Part shown: piece by piece, positions 41,611-51,043 of the stretch
Layout of the letters: every line of letters begins with the position of its first letter
Position numbering within the stretch: position 1 is the stretch's first letter
Source of the DNA: Desulfovibrio ferrophilus
Lineage (GTDB): Bacteria > Desulfobacterota > Desulfovibrionia > Desulfovibrionales > Desulfovibrionaceae
Direction: 5' to 3'
DNA length: 64,000 bases
NCBI RefSeq assembly: GCF_003966735.1
Contig: NZ_AP017378.1
Coordinates: 434,001-498,000 of the forward strand
Translations under genes and position numbers: made by a program
The notes under the pieces: model-generated
Databases searched by the model: none
What the model was told of the DNA's origin: nothing
Seen by the model: only the letters and a program-made list of their open reading frames with translations

Positions 41611-42195
41611 TTACTCCGGCTTTTTGGAAACCATGGTCTTTGCCGGACGCAGGAGCCTGCCGTTGAGCAGGTATCCGCGCTGCACGACTTGGGTCACCAG
41701 CCCTTCATCAATGTCGTCCCGTTCGTCTTGGCCCATGGCCTCGTGGCGTTCGGGGGTGAATTCCTCTCCTACTTCACCCACGGGCACCAAACCATTGTTG
41801 GCGAGCATGTCCAGAAATGCCTTGCGGGTCATGTCCACACCCATGACGAAGTTCTTGCAGGCTTCTGCCTCGGGGGTGTGCATCAGTGCCAGATCGAGAT
41901 TGTCGACCACGGGCAGCAGATCTGCCAAGACTTTCTCGGTAGCGTATTTGCGGAAGTCGTTCTTTTCCTTTTCCATGCGCTTGCGAGCGTTATCCAGTTC
42001 GGCCAGGGAACGCAGGCGTACGTCTTCGGCTTCTGCTCCTACCGGGCACTGTGGACAGATACGGTCGCGGCACAGAGCCTGAAGCTCGTCTTCGGTGAGT
42101 TCAATTTCGGTGGGGGCGTCGGCGGACACGGTTTCAGCCTCAGCTTCCACGGCCTCAGCAGCCTTGGCGGCGGCTTTATTCTTTTCATCAGTCAT
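41611..42195 (-). CDS. grpE: Nucleotide exchange factor GrpE with a Cys-rich insert
   Basis: This 194-residue GrpE has the coiled-coil core (AELDNARKRMEKEKNDFRKYATEKVLADLLPVVDNLDLAL) and the C-terminal beta domain. Before the coil, the segment ALCRDRICPQCPVGAE carries a C-x4-C-x2-C pattern that E. coli GrpE lacks. This might bind metal or act as a redox or thermal switch, which is inference. It is the second gene of the hrcA-grpE unit. Confidence 0.95.
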   Translation of the reverse strand: MTDEKNKAAAKAAEAVEAEAETVSADAPTEIELTEDELQALCRDRICPQCPVGAEAEDVRLRSLAELDNARKRMEKEKNDFRKYATEKVLADLLPVVDNLDLALMHTPEAEACKNFVMGVDMTRKAFLDMLANNGLVPVGEVGEEFTPERHEAMGQDERDDIDEGLVTQVVQRGYLLNGRLLRPAKTMVSKKPE

Positions 42196-42215
42196 GTATT
42201 TCTCCGTGAAGAATA

Positions 42216-43250
42216 TCAGTATCGGTTGCGGATGAGTTCTGTCAGGACTTGGGCGGTGAAGTCAACCGCCGGGACGACTTTGGCGTAATCCATGCGCAGA
42301 GGACCGATGACACCCACCACTCCGCGTGGGCCACCATCTCCGCCATAGGGCGACGAAATCACACTGTATTCGCTGGGGGAATGTACCCCGCCAGTTTCAT
42401 TTGAAAAGGTGATTTTCATTTCACCGGCTTCGATGGTTCGGTCCAGCAGCTCCAGGAGTCGGGAGCGTTCATCAAACAGGTCAAGAAGTTCGCGTACGGT
42501 TCCGGCTTCCGTGAATTCGGGGTGATCCAGAAGGTGTCCGGCCCCTCCCACGAATAAGTCACGTTCGTCACCGCTATCCATGGTGGCACTGGCCAGGGTC
42601 AAGGCATGGCGATAGAGACGATCCAGACGTTTGCCTGCGCCATCCAGCTCGCGCAGGATCTGGGCCCGTGCACCGGACAGGGTCTGGCCTACAAAATGGT
42701 GGTTCAGATAGTTGCCAAACCGGATCAGATCGTCGCGGGAGAAATCTTCAGCTACAGGCAGCATGCGGTTTTGAACCACACCGCCGTCCAGGACCAGCAC
42801 GGCCATGATCAGTCCCGTGCGGACGGAGACGAAATCAATGCTTCGCCAGCGCACGTCGTGCCCGCTGGGGGCCAGGGTCATGGCCACCTGCTTGGCACAG
42901 GATGACAAGGCCTGGGAGGCCTGGCGCAGCATGTCCGGCAGTTCCATTCCCGTTTCATCCAGGCTTTTGCGGATGGTCTGGCGGGCTTCATCGGAAAGAT
43001 CGCCGGGGGCAAGTACGGTGGCCAGATAATGGCGGAAGGCCCGTGGTGTGGGCACTCGTCCCGCTGAGGTGTGCGGCTGTTCCAGGTATCCCTTGTCTGT
43101 CAGGTCGGCCATGGTATTGCGCATGCTGGCCGGGGACAGAGCCAAGGCGCTTTCGCGCGCAACAATGCGTGAGCCCACAGGATGGGCATTGAGGATGTAC
43201 TGCTCGATGATGGTCGTGAGTACTTTCTTTTCTCTGGATGTCAGCTGCAT
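42216..43250 (-). CDS. hrcA: Heat-inducible transcription repressor HrcA
   Basis: This 344-residue repressor has a winged-helix start (MQLTSREKKVLTTIIEQYI, NAHPVGSRIVARES) and the C-terminal GGVVGVIGPLRMDYAKVVPAVDF. HrcA binds CIRCE operators of chaperone genes. The ATG at 43250 is chosen because upstream in-frame sequence overlaps rfbD. No CIRCE copy is seen nearby, so its operator is probably at groESL elsewhere. Confidence 0.95.
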   Translation of the reverse strand: MQLTSREKKVLTTIIEQYILNAHPVGSRIVARESALALSPASMRNTMADLTDKGYLEQPHTSAGRVPTPRAFRHYLATVLAPGDLSDEARQTIRKSLDETGMELPDMLRQASQALSSCAKQVAMTLAPSGHDVRWRSIDFVSVRTGLIMAVLVLDGGVVQNRMLPVAEDFSRDDLIRFGNYLNHHFVGQTLSGARAQILRELDGAGKRLDRLYRHALTLASATMDSGDERDLFVGGAGHLLDHPEFTEAGTVRELLDLFDERSRLLELLDRTIEAGEMKITFSNETGGVHSPSEYSVISSPYGGDGGPRGVVGVIGPLRMDYAKVVPAVDFTAQVLTELIRNRY

Positions 43251-43353
43251 GGTGTCCCCGTCCGGGAGTTTCCGGCCTAGCTTTGGTGAGTAATCACGGG
43301 GAATGAGGGTGTCAATGACCCGTTGGCGTCGAACGTGCCCGGATGGCGAGGTC

Positions 43354-44223
43354 TTAGTCTTCCTGAGTGGTCTCGCGGTAGACGTAGTCACGAACGGCTT
43401 GGACCCAGGAACGTGGCGTGACACCAGTGGTTTCCGTGAATTTTTCGGTATCCAGGACGGAAAATCCCGGACGCTTGGCCTTTTGGGGATATTCCGAGGA
43501 AGCAATGGCCGTGACTTCACAGGAGACACCTGCCGAGCGGAGGGCCTCGCTGGCTAGTTCGCACCAACTGGCGCGGCCAGCATTGGCCACGTGATACAGG
43601 CCCTTGGCGTCGGCACGGATAAGGTCCAGGCTGTATTTGGCAAGGTCCGGAGTGTAGGTGGGGGACCCAACCTGATCGTGAACCACGCTGACACAGTTGT
43701 TGCGGCGACAGAGATCGAGCATAGTGCGTACGAAATTCTTTTTGCCCGGACCGAAGAGCCAGGCTGTGCGGATAATGAGCAGATCGGGCAGATCCAGAGC
43801 TAGCAACGCACGTTCGCCTTCAAACTTGGTGCGACCATAGACGCATTCGGGTGTGGGTTTTTCTTCTTCCTTGCGTGGGGTCTCGGCTTTGCCACCGAAA
43901 ACGAAATCCGTGGAATAGTGCACCAGCTTGAATGAGCGATCACTGGCCAGACGCCCGAGTATTTCGGGTAGTACGGCATTGACACGCCGCGCCTGGTCGG
44001 ATTCGTCCTCGGCCAGATCCACCTGGGTGTAGGCCCAGGTGTTGAAGACGACATCCGGAGCATGACGATCGAGCAATTCGCCCAATGCAGCAGGATTCCA
44101 GGCGTCATCACTGGGGCGTGGGGTGGTGATCACTTCCCATCCCGCGTCTTCAAACGTCGCCGCCAGAGACATGCCCAACAGGCCTGTCTCGCCACCCAGA
44201 ATCAGGGCCTTGGTACCACTCAT
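43354..44223 (-). CDS. rfbD: dTDP-4-dehydrorhamnose reductase
   Basis: This 289-residue SDR enzyme makes dTDP-L-rhamnose. It has the GGETGLLG nucleotide-binding loop, the YGRTKFEGE catalytic segment and the substrate-binding C-terminal part. Its start overlaps the rfbB stop by four bases. The rest of the rhamnose pathway (rfbA, rfbC) is not in the window. Confidence 0.9.
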   Translation of the reverse strand: MSGTKALILGGETGLLGMSLAATFEDAGWEVITTPRPSDDAWNPAALGELLDRHAPDVVFNTWAYTQVDLAEDESDQARRVNAVLPEILGRLASDRSFKLVHYSTDFVFGGKAETPRKEEEKPTPECVYGRTKFEGERALLALDLPDLLIIRTAWLFGPGKKNFVRTMLDLCRRNNCVSVVHDQVGSPTYTPDLAKYSLDLIRADAKGLYHVANAGRASWCELASEALRSAGVSCEVTAIASSEYPQKAKRPGFSVLDTEKFTETTGVTPRSWVQAVRDYVYRETTQED

Positions 44224-45242
44224 TTTCGATCTCCGTACCAATTGTCCATGAACTTGCGGTATTCACCGCTTTCAATGCTGGCGATCCAGTCGTGGTGATG
44301 TTGATACCAGGCCAGGGTTTCGGTCAGCCCGGTTTCAAAATCATATTGCGGGGCAAAGCCCAGCTCACGGGCTGCAAGATCGTAATCCATGGCGTAGCGC
44401 CTGTCGTGTCCCGGGCGGTCGGTGACAAAGGTCACCAGGTCTTCGGGTTTGCCCAAGGTCCGCAGGATAGCTTGTACCACATCCATATTGGTTTTTTCCG
44501 CATTGCCACCGAAGTTGTATACCGCGCCGGGGCGGCCTTTGAGCAGTGCCAGTTCCACGCCCAGACAATGATCGGTCACGAAGATCCAGTCCCGGACGTT
44601 CATGCCGTCGCCGTATACGGGCAGAGGCTTGTCCGCGCTGGCGAGCTTGAACATCAGCGGGATCAGTTTTTCCGGGAATTGCCACGGGCCGTAATTGTTG
44701 GAACAGCGGGTGATGACTGCCGGGTAACCAAAAGTCTTGAAATAGGAACGAACGATAAGGTCCGCAGAGGCCTTGGATGCCGAGTAGGGGCTATTGGGGG
44801 CCAGAGGATTGTTTTCCGTAAACGCCGGGTCTTCCATGGAGAGTGATCCGTAGACCTCATCCGTGGAGACGTGCACATAGCGTTGGATGTCGGCTTTCAT
44901 GGCTGCGTGAAGCAGGGTCTGTGCGCCATTGACGTTGGTCGTGATGAATGGTGCAGGGTCCGAGATGGAGCGGTCCACATGGGACTCGGCTGCGAAGTTG
45001 ACCACAGCCTCGATGGAATGCTCCTTCAGGATGCTCGCCATGGCGTCGGCGTCGGCGATATCGGCGCGGACGAAGCTGTATCGGCCGTCGTTCTTCTCTT
45101 CCAGGGGCGCGAGGTTGGCCCGGTTGCCCGCGTAGGTCAGCTTGTCCAGGTTGACGATGGACAGGTCCTGATGCTTGGCAAGCATATGATAGATGAAATT
45201 GGTGCCGATGAATCCGCACCCGCCCGTAACGAGCAGTTTCAT
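44220..45242 (-). CDS. rfbB: dTDP-glucose 4,6-dehydratase
   Basis: This 340-residue SDR enzyme converts dTDP-glucose to the 4-keto-6-deoxy sugar. GGCGFIGTNFIYHML, HVSTDEVYGSL, YSASKASADLIVRSY and RPGHDRRYAMD are diagnostic. The ATG at 45242 follows a GACTCACC-type region without a perfect ribosome-binding site. It feeds rfbD for O-antigen or other surface glycans. Confidence 0.96.
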   Translation of the reverse strand: MKLLVTGGCGFIGTNFIYHMLAKHQDLSIVNLDKLTYAGNRANLAPLEEKNDGRYSFVRADIADADAMASILKEHSIEAVVNFAAESHVDRSISDPAPFITTNVNGAQTLLHAAMKADIQRYVHVSTDEVYGSLSMEDPAFTENNPLAPNSPYSASKASADLIVRSYFKTFGYPAVITRCSNNYGPWQFPEKLIPLMFKLASADKPLPVYGDGMNVRDWIFVTDHCLGVELALLKGRPGAVYNFGGNAEKTNMDVVQAILRTLGKPEDLVTFVTDRPGHDRRYAMDYDLAARELGFAPQYDFETGLTETLAWYQHHHDWIASIESGEYRKFMDNWYGDRK

Positions 45243-45382
45243 GGTGAGTCCTTTCAGTCTGTAGCGGTTGGATTTTGGGCCTTTTGACGTGCCCGCCGCG
45301 TCTTGCCACGTTAGCGCATATTTGGCCCGAGTCAAAGCCCGGGACAGATGATGAAAAAAGTCAGGCGAATTGAAGAAAAGGC

Positions 45383-45411
45383 TTGATTCCCGCCCGGAAG
45401 CTGGCTATTTA
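45383..45411 (+). promoter_or_regulatory. sigma70 promoter of the tRNA-Val gene
   Basis: TTGATT (45383-45388) and TATTTA (45406-45411) are 17 bases apart. The start would fall near 45418, leaving a precursor leader of about 84 bases before the tRNA. The -10 element is identical to that of the str promoter. Confidence 0.65.
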
Positions 45412-45501
45412 ACTCCTCCCGCAACACGGAAGCGATGCCGCAAGGCCTTCCTTTAGGGCGTTGCATCCGGGCGGGAAGATGTGCTAAGTCACATTATTAG
45501 T

Positions 45502-45578
<77 letters not shown>

Positions 45579-45586
45579 CTGAATTC

Positions 45587-45616
45587 AAAAGCCGGTCCGA
45601 AAGGGCCGGCTTTTTT
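45587..45616. terminator. Terminator after tRNA-Val (possibly bidirectional)
   Basis: AAAAGCCGGTCC (45587-45598) pairs fully, with one G-U, to GGGCCGGCTTTT (45603-45614) around GAAA, and six Ts follow from 45611. On the other strand it ends in TTTT and may also stop the convergent GGDEF-EAL gene, whose stop is at 45681. Confidence 0.93.
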
Positions 45617-45680
45617 CGTTGTGGTTTCATGATGCTGAGCAATGTGTTTTCGCCTGTCCGCGGCTTCTCCATGGATGTGG

Positions 45681-48050
45681 TTAGACCTGTTTCGGGGATT
45701 GCGGTCCGCGGAGGTCACAACGCGCTGCGGGAACCGGCAGGAGAGGTGGTTGGGCAATGCTGTGTGCTGCCAGTGCTTGTTGTGGGGCGCAAATGGCCTG
45801 TTCAGCCCGATACGCGGACAAGGGCTGGGCGAAGTAGAACCCCTGGCCGAATTCACAACGCAGTTTTGCCAGGGTGGCCTGATGCCATTCGCTTTCAACA
45901 CCCTCAGCCACAACATCCAATCCCAAGCTATGCGCTAATTGGATGATGATCTTTACAATCTCAACATTTTCCTGGGATGTTTTCATGTTGCGGATGAAGC
46001 TGAAATCGATCTTCAGGCTTTCAATGGGGAATTGCTGCAGGTAGCTCATGGATGAATATCCTGTGCCGAAGTCATCAATACTGAAGGTGATGCCCAGCTT
46101 GCGCAGGCGGTTGAGCTTTTCAATGGAGCTTTTCGCATCCTGCATGATCATCGTCTCGGTGATTTCCAGCTTCAGATTTCGGGCTGGCATTCCCGTCTTT
46201 TTCAGGACGCCTTTGATGCAGTCCACCAGGTCTGATTGCGAGAACTGTTTGCCTGAAATGTTAACTGACATGGTGAGATTTCGGGCTGCAGGATGAGTCT
46301 TTTGCCAGGCCACCATGGTGCGGCAAGCCTCTTCCAATACCCAGTGTCCCAGATCGATGATCAGTCCACTTTCTTCGGCCATGGGGATGAACTCTGCTGG
46401 CCCCACCAACCCTCTGTCCGGATGCTTCCAGCGAACCAGAGCCTCAAAACCCGTAAGTCGTGAGTCGTGCAGGGTTACAATTGGCTGAAATTCCAGGAAG
46501 TATTCTTCCCTGAAGATCGCACGACGCATATCGTTTTCCAGGGACATGCGGCGTATGGTCCGTTCGAACATCTTGGGCGTAAAGACCTTGAATCTGTTGC
46601 GGCCCTTGTTTTTTGCATGGTGCATGGCGATGTTTGAATTGCGCATCAGGTCTTCGGGGTGTTCGCAGGTGCAGGGGCTGAGCACGATGCCCAGGCTGGC
46701 TGTGACCGTGACTTCGCGAGTGGAAAGCCTGAAAGGTTCGCGCATGATGTCGCGTACACGCTTGACGATTTGTATGGCCTGACGTGGGGATTCCAGGTCT
46801 TCCAGCAGCAACATGAATTCGTCGCCACCGATTCGAGCGGCAGTATCCACACCCCGGATGCAGCGAAGCAGGCGTTGGGCAACTTCGCTGAGTACAATGT
46901 CGCCAGTGGCATGGCCCAGACAGTCGTTAATGACTTTGAACCTGTCCAGATCGATGAAAATGACTGCGTAGTGGTAATTTTCATTGCGTTTTGCGCGCTG
47001 GATCGAGTGGGCAATGCGATTCAAGCACAGGGTTCGGTTGGCTAACCCGGTCAGGGGATCGTGCAGGGATTCGGCTTCGTGGCGCATTTCGCGTATTTTG
47101 CGGTCGGTGATGTCTTGCAGACTGCAACGAATCCCCAGGTCCTGCCCATCCTTGTCACGTATGGTGCAGTTGGTCTGGCAGACCCACCGCATGTGCCCGT
47201 CGGGTCGAAAGATTCTGAAGTCCACCGCATGGCAACCTGTGGGCGTATGCTTGTTGTATTGTCTCCAATTGGTGATATCGTCGCAGTGGATACACATCTC
47301 GAAAGCTTCCGGGGCATTGAGAAATTGTTGAGGAGTCATGCCCGAGATGGTTTCACATGCCGGATTGACATAGAGCACCTTGCCCAGATGATCTTTCCAA
47401 TACACCCAGTCCAGATTGTGCTCCGCCACAATGTGCCTGAGATCCTCGGATTCCTGCGCGGCCTGTTCTGCCTTGGTGCGTTCGGTTATTTCGGATGCCA
47501 ATTGCCTGTTGGCACGTAGCAGTCCCACCGTGGTCAGGCATTTGGAGACTGCCCCGGCAACAAGGCCGGACATGATTTCCAGCAACATATCGAATGTGGC
47601 TTCGTCGATCTTCAGTGTCCGTGGCGAGGCCAGTATGAATCCGGTATGTCTGCGCCCGTCGTCACTGCAGACATTGAGCGGTGCCCCCCGGATGCGGCCG
47701 CCGTCGGTGTGGGTAGTGGGAACGGCGGCGACCGCTTGGACAATGGACTCGACGTCCAGGTCCACCCGGGAGTGGGCACGTAATCGGTTCGAGAGGTGTT
47801 CCGCTATATCGCCGTCGACTGATGGATCGGCTAGGGGAGCGGGGTCGAACCGTTTAACGTAGGTCTTGGAAAGGCATTCCTTGTCATCGAAATGCATCAG
47901 CACCAGGTCACAATCAAGAACGCTTCCCACGATGTCGCAGGAGGTTTCAAATAGATCGTCCAGGCTCATCAGGGGCAGGCTGGCGAAGGTGTCGCTGCAA
48001 TACCCCAGTCTTGAAAGGACCGATGCCAGGTATGACGTGTCAGTTGGCAT
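45681..48050 (-). CDS. PAS-GGDEF-EAL c-di-GMP turnover protein
   Basis: This 789-residue cytoplasmic protein has an N-terminal GAF-like sensor part (about 1-180), a PAS/PAC pair (about 200-320), a GGDEF domain and an EAL domain. GGDEF is intact (RIGGDEFMLLL), with an RGVD inhibitory site five residues before it. EAL is intact too (FEALVRWKHPDRG). Both synthesis and breakdown of c-di-GMP are possible. The ATG at 48050 has a GGAG site and overlaps the thioredoxin-like gene by 11 bases. No membrane segment is evident. Confidence 0.92.
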   Translation of the reverse strand: MPTDTSYLASVLSRLGYCSDTFASLPLMSLDDLFETSCDIVGSVLDCDLVLMHFDDKECLSKTYVKRFDPAPLADPSVDGDIAEHLSNRLRAHSRVDLDVESIVQAVAAVPTTHTDGGRIRGAPLNVCSDDGRRHTGFILASPRTLKIDEATFDMLLEIMSGLVAGAVSKCLTTVGLLRANRQLASEITERTKAEQAAQESEDLRHIVAEHNLDWVYWKDHLGKVLYVNPACETISGMTPQQFLNAPEAFEMCIHCDDITNWRQYNKHTPTGCHAVDFRIFRPDGHMRWVCQTNCTIRDKDGQDLGIRCSLQDITDRKIREMRHEAESLHDPLTGLANRTLCLNRIAHSIQRAKRNENYHYAVIFIDLDRFKVINDCLGHATGDIVLSEVAQRLLRCIRGVDTAARIGGDEFMLLLEDLESPRQAIQIVKRVRDIMREPFRLSTREVTVTASLGIVLSPCTCEHPEDLMRNSNIAMHHAKNKGRNRFKVFTPKMFERTIRRMSLENDMRRAIFREEYFLEFQPIVTLHDSRLTGFEALVRWKHPDRGLVGPAEFIPMAEESGLIIDLGHWVLEEACRTMVAWQKTHPAARNLTMSVNISGKQFSQSDLVDCIKGVLKKTGMPARNLKLEITETMIMQDAKSSIEKLNRLRKLGITFSIDDFGTGYSSMSYLQQFPIESLKIDFSFIRNMKTSQENVEIVKIIIQLAHSLGLDVVAEGVESEWHQATLAKLRCEFGQGFYFAQPLSAYRAEQAICAPQQALAAHSIAQPPLLPVPAARCDLRGPQSPKQV

Positions 48051-48381
48051 GCGCAATCTCCGCTTCACGGCGAAGGAGCGCCGCGGCATCTGACCGACTC
48101 AGGCTCAGTCCGTAAACATGAAGCGAGGTGGACAGCACCAAGCAAGGCACCCCCGCAATATTTTCTTCTGTGGCAACTCTGCGACCCTCGTCACTATCAA
48201 TCTGTAATATGCGCAGTCTGCACCCCGCCATATGCGCTGCTTCTTTCCAGAAAGCACCGGCAGCTTTGGAGAGCGGGCACCAATCCGCAGTGATCAGCGT
48301 AGGGAAAATCCTTGATGCCGCCTCCGGGTATAACTGGGGGATGACGCATTCTCCATCAATGAAACGAAGCAATTCATCCAT
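48040..48381 (-). CDS. Thioredoxin-fold protein with CPLS motif
   Basis: This 113-residue protein has a thioredoxin-like arrangement. TLITADWCPLSKAAGAFW resembles the active-site strand and helix but has CPLS (one Cys) in place of CxxC. A later GVPCLVLS gives the cis-proline strand. A monothiol or non-redox role is likely. It is translationally coupled to the GGDEF-EAL gene, so it may be a partner or sensor module for it. Confidence 0.65.
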   Translation of the reverse strand: MDELLRFIDGECVIPQLYPEAASRIFPTLITADWCPLSKAAGAFWKEAAHMAGCRLRILQIDSDEGRRVATEENIAGVPCLVLSTSLHVYGLSLSRSDAAALLRREAEIAHAN

Positions 48382-48423
48382 GGATGGGACGGGGCGGAAA
48401 CCTTCCGCCGTGGCATAAGCCCT

Positions 48424-48651
48424 TCAATAGAAACTGGCTGGTCCCCGTCGCTCCGCCTGATATTCCTTCTTGTTTGCGAGGATGGTGGGGGAGCCATACA
48501 ATCCCATTTTCTTAGCCAAGTGAGGCGATGGCACGATATCCAGGCTGAGCGTGAATCGGGATGGCCCTTCTGCGATCAGGTTCTTCATGGTGTCGTGAAG
48601 CTTCAATGCGGGAAGGCAGCCCTTGAAAGCTATGATTTTGATGTTGCGCAT
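48424..48651 (-). CDS. Short thioredoxin/glutaredoxin-like protein with GCLPA motif
   Basis: This 75-residue protein reads MRNIKIIAFKGCLPALKLHD at its start. A helix follows and then GLYGSPTILANKKEYQA, which looks like the cis-proline strand of a thioredoxin fold. The active-site position has only one Cys (CLPA). The ATG at 48651 has only a weak ribosome-binding site; a GTG at 48723 would lengthen it. It precedes the second thioredoxin-like gene by about 40 bases. Confidence 0.6.
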   Translation of the reverse strand: MRNIKIIAFKGCLPALKLHDTMKNLIAEGPSRFTLSLDIVPSPHLAKKMGLYGSPTILANKKEYQAERRGPASFY

Positions 48652-48808
48652 GATGTTCGACTGTCCGTTTTTATGAATTCCATTGACGTCGGGGCTCTTC
48701 ACTTCGACACAGATAATGGACACAATTCACAACGCTTTTTGTCATTACCCAATCGCACGCGATGGCGCGCTCAGCCTTCTTGTTGGTTTGTCATGCCCGT
48801 CATGCCTG

Positions 48809-50155
48809 TCAGGCGCATTGCTCCATGGCTGTTATTGTTCTTTCCAGAGCATCACGCAGGTCTTGGATCTTGAATGGTTTGGCAACATACTCGTTCATGC
48901 CTGCCTGGAGCATCATCTCTTCGTCCCCGGGCATGGCGTAGGCTGTGAGAGCGACAATGGGGATATCTTTCTTGTCGTCTCCTGCCCGGCGAGCTCGTAT
49001 GGCCTTTGTTGCTTCCAGGCCATCCATGATGGGCATTTGTACGTCCATCACCACGACGTCAAAATTATCCTGATGCAGAACATCCAGCACCGCTTGGCCG
49101 TCGGCCACGGAGGTGACCGAGCATCCTGCTTTTTCAAGCTGTCGTTGCACTGCCATGCTGCTGATCCAGTCATCATCGGCTAGGAGGACTTTCAGGGGCA
49201 TGGAAGGAAGCCTCTTTGTGTTTGGAAGTGCTTGTAGTGTTCTGTGGACTGGCTTGATCAGCTCGAAAGTGATGCAGAAGTGGACGGTTGTTCCTCTGCC
49301 TACCTCACTGGCGACGGAAATATTTCCCCCCATGAGAGAAATCAGGCGTTTGCAGATTGGCAGGCCCAAACCAGCTCCCTGATGCACACGAGTGTATCCT
49401 TCGGTGGCATGAGTGAAGGGTTCAAAAAGCATGGAGAGCTTGTCGTCCGGGATACCTGCGCCAGTGTCCGCTACGGAGAAGAGGATTCGGTAGTGCTCGG
49501 GATTGGCGGTCTTCAACGGATAGGCTTCGATGGTGATACTGCCTTTATCGGTGAATTTGAGCGCGTTGCCGACCAGGTTGTTGAGCACCTGCTGCAAACG
49601 GAGTGTGTCTCCGAGGATTTCTTTCGGAATTGTCGGGTCAAAGTGAGAGTGGAGCTCGATGCCTGACTTCTTTGCTGTGGGTTGAAAGAGTTCAACCAGA
49701 TGCTGGAGTGTTTCGGCCAGGTTGAAAACCTTGGTTTCAATCCCTAGTTTGCCCGCTTCTGCCCTGGAGAGCTCAAGGATATCTGCAACAAGGTTCGTCA
49801 GGCGTTTGCAGGAGATGATGCCCCGTTGAGCATAGTCCATTTGTTCCTCGTCTAGATCGGTAGTCATCATGAGTTGGAGCATGCCCATGATGCCATTGAG
49901 TGGTGTGCGTATTTCGTGATTCATGTTGGCTAAAAATTCAGATTTGGTGCGATTGATGATCTCCGCAACGAGTTTATCCTGTTCTGATTCTTGCTTGTCT
50001 TGGTGAACCGTTTCGTTTCGATTGTCTTTGTTCAGTGACTTCTCATTTTGAATATCAAGCTTTTTTTCCAGCACGGAGATGCGTTCCAGAGCTTCTTCCA
50101 GATTGGGCGTGAGTTGTGCTTTTGAGAATCGGCTGTCTTTCATTCTGATGGTCAT
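48809..50155 (-). CDS. Hybrid histidine kinase with C-terminal receiver
   Basis: This 448-residue soluble protein has an N-terminal coiled coil (about 15-60), HisKA with [18 protein letters not shown], a HATPase domain ([32 protein letters not shown]) and a receiver with phospho-acceptor [12 protein letters not shown] and KPF. It lacks a recognised sensor domain, so it may take its signal from partner proteins. It lies downstream of the stand-alone receiver gene in the same direction. Confidence 0.93.
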   Translation of the reverse strand: MTIRMKDSRFSKAQLTPNLEEALERISVLEKKLDIQNEKSLNKDNRNETVHQDKQESEQDKLVAEIINRTKSEFLANMNHEIRTPLNGIMGMLQLMMTTDLDEEQMDYAQRGIISCKRLTNLVADILELSRAEAGKLGIETKVFNLAETLQHLVELFQPTAKKSGIELHSHFDPTIPKEILGDTLRLQQVLNNLVGNALKFTDKGSITIEAYPLKTANPEHYRILFSVADTGAGIPDDKLSMLFEPFTHATEGYTRVHQGAGLGLPICKRLISLMGGNISVASEVGRGTTVHFCITFELIKPVHRTLQALPNTKRLPSMPLKVLLADDDWISSMAVQRQLEKAGCSVTSVADGQAVLDVLHQDNFDVVVMDVQMPIMDGLEATKAIRARRAGDDKKDIPIVALTAYAMPGDEEMMLQAGMNEYVAKPFKIQDLRDALERTITAMEQCA

Positions 50156-50319
50156 CTGATACCTCAGGGGGATGATGAATTGTATTAATGTGAGAAAGGT
50201 ATATGCAGTGACTTGTCTCTTTATGCTGAGGTTGAACTTGTATTAGTTAAGTAATTTAATACTTTTGTGCGTCAGTGGTTTGTGACTTGTTTTTATGGCT
50301 ATGATTTTTGTTTGTGTAT

Positions 50320-50706
50320 TTAATTTGAGCTTGTTTTCAGTGCAGTCTCTATGACTTGTAATAAAATTGAAATATCAACAGGCTTTCGAAGAAGGTGCAC
50401 ACCGTGGTTATGAATCAACTCCGCATCTTTTTCATAAGAACGATTGTTTGTGATGATGATAATCGGCTTGTTGTTTGTCGATTCTCTGATTGATAACAGA
50501 AGATCCAGCCCTTTTGGAGAAAACTCCATATAATCCAGTATAATAAAGTCGTAATCTTCGGAGTGCTGGAGTAACGCTCCGGGGAGCGCTGTTTTGAGAA
50601 GCCGCATGTCACACTTCATATGGCACATGGCGAGAATATCCCCCAAGGCCTGAAGTGTGGGCTCGTCATCGCCAACCAACATGGTTCGTACTGCTTTTGC
50701 GCACAT
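50320..50706 (-). CDS. Stand-alone response-regulator receiver domain
   Basis: This 128-residue protein is a single receiver: acidic pair GDDEP, phospho-acceptor FIILDYMEF, switch Thr in IIIITNN and Lys in LLRKPVD. No output domain follows, so it may act as a phosphorelay intermediate with the hybrid kinase encoded 164 bases downstream. AGGAG lies five bases before the ATG. Its sequence and flanks are more AT-rich than their surroundings. Confidence 0.9.
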   Translation of the reverse strand: MCAKAVRTMLVGDDEPTLQALGDILAMCHMKCDMRLLKTALPGALLQHSEDYDFIILDYMEFSPKGLDLLLSIRESTNNKPIIIITNNRSYEKDAELIHNHGVHLLRKPVDISILLQVIETALKTSSN

Positions 50707-50813
50707 GCTCTCCTAGAACAAATTGCATGCCAGTGAAGGGCAAGTGCGGATATCTTTTTTAAGTATTTGATATTGTGGGTTTTTTCAGGAGGAAAAAGGC
50801 TGATGCACTTTTT

Positions 50814-50875
50814 GGTTCGACTTTGGAACGCTGTGCTCAGGCGTTCGATATCGAGCGTTGTTCGCTTATGAACGC
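50814..50875. promoter_or_regulatory. Composite palindromic motif, copy A (putative enhancer sites)
   Basis: In the divergent region between the stand-alone receiver gene and the sensor kinase there are three linked elements. These are GTTCGACTTTGGAAC (50815-50829), GCGTTCGA-TATCG-AGCGTT (50841-50859) and GTTCGCTTATGAAC (50860-50873). The central element has the same 14 fixed bases as in copy B (55279-55297), before the cytochromes. Such arrays suit a dimeric activator. The rest of the 337-base intergenic region shows no further gene. Confidence 0.6.
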
Positions 50876-51043
50876 TTTTGTGGAGGGCCGGAGTGTTGTC
50901 GCTGAGGCGTGAGATCAGAGCCCTGCTCGCGACCATGAATCGGGCTTACGTGTGATTTTCGTGTCACCATTGCGGAATTAGTACGAATATGGCAGGAATA
51001 GGTCAATTAATTGAGAGAGGGTTATTACACGGGGGTACTGTTG

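Noticed and set aside
43251-43353. CIRCE operator expected before hrcA
   Set aside because: No TTAGCACTC-N9-GAGTGCTAA-like inverted repeat was seen here or before dnaK.
50714-50731. Sigma54-like sequence CTGGCATGCAATTTGTT on the minus strand before the stand-alone receiver gene
   Set aside because: It resembles the candidate at 55402, but its predicted start would fall on the ATG at 50706 and exclude the AGGAG ribosome-binding site from the mRNA.
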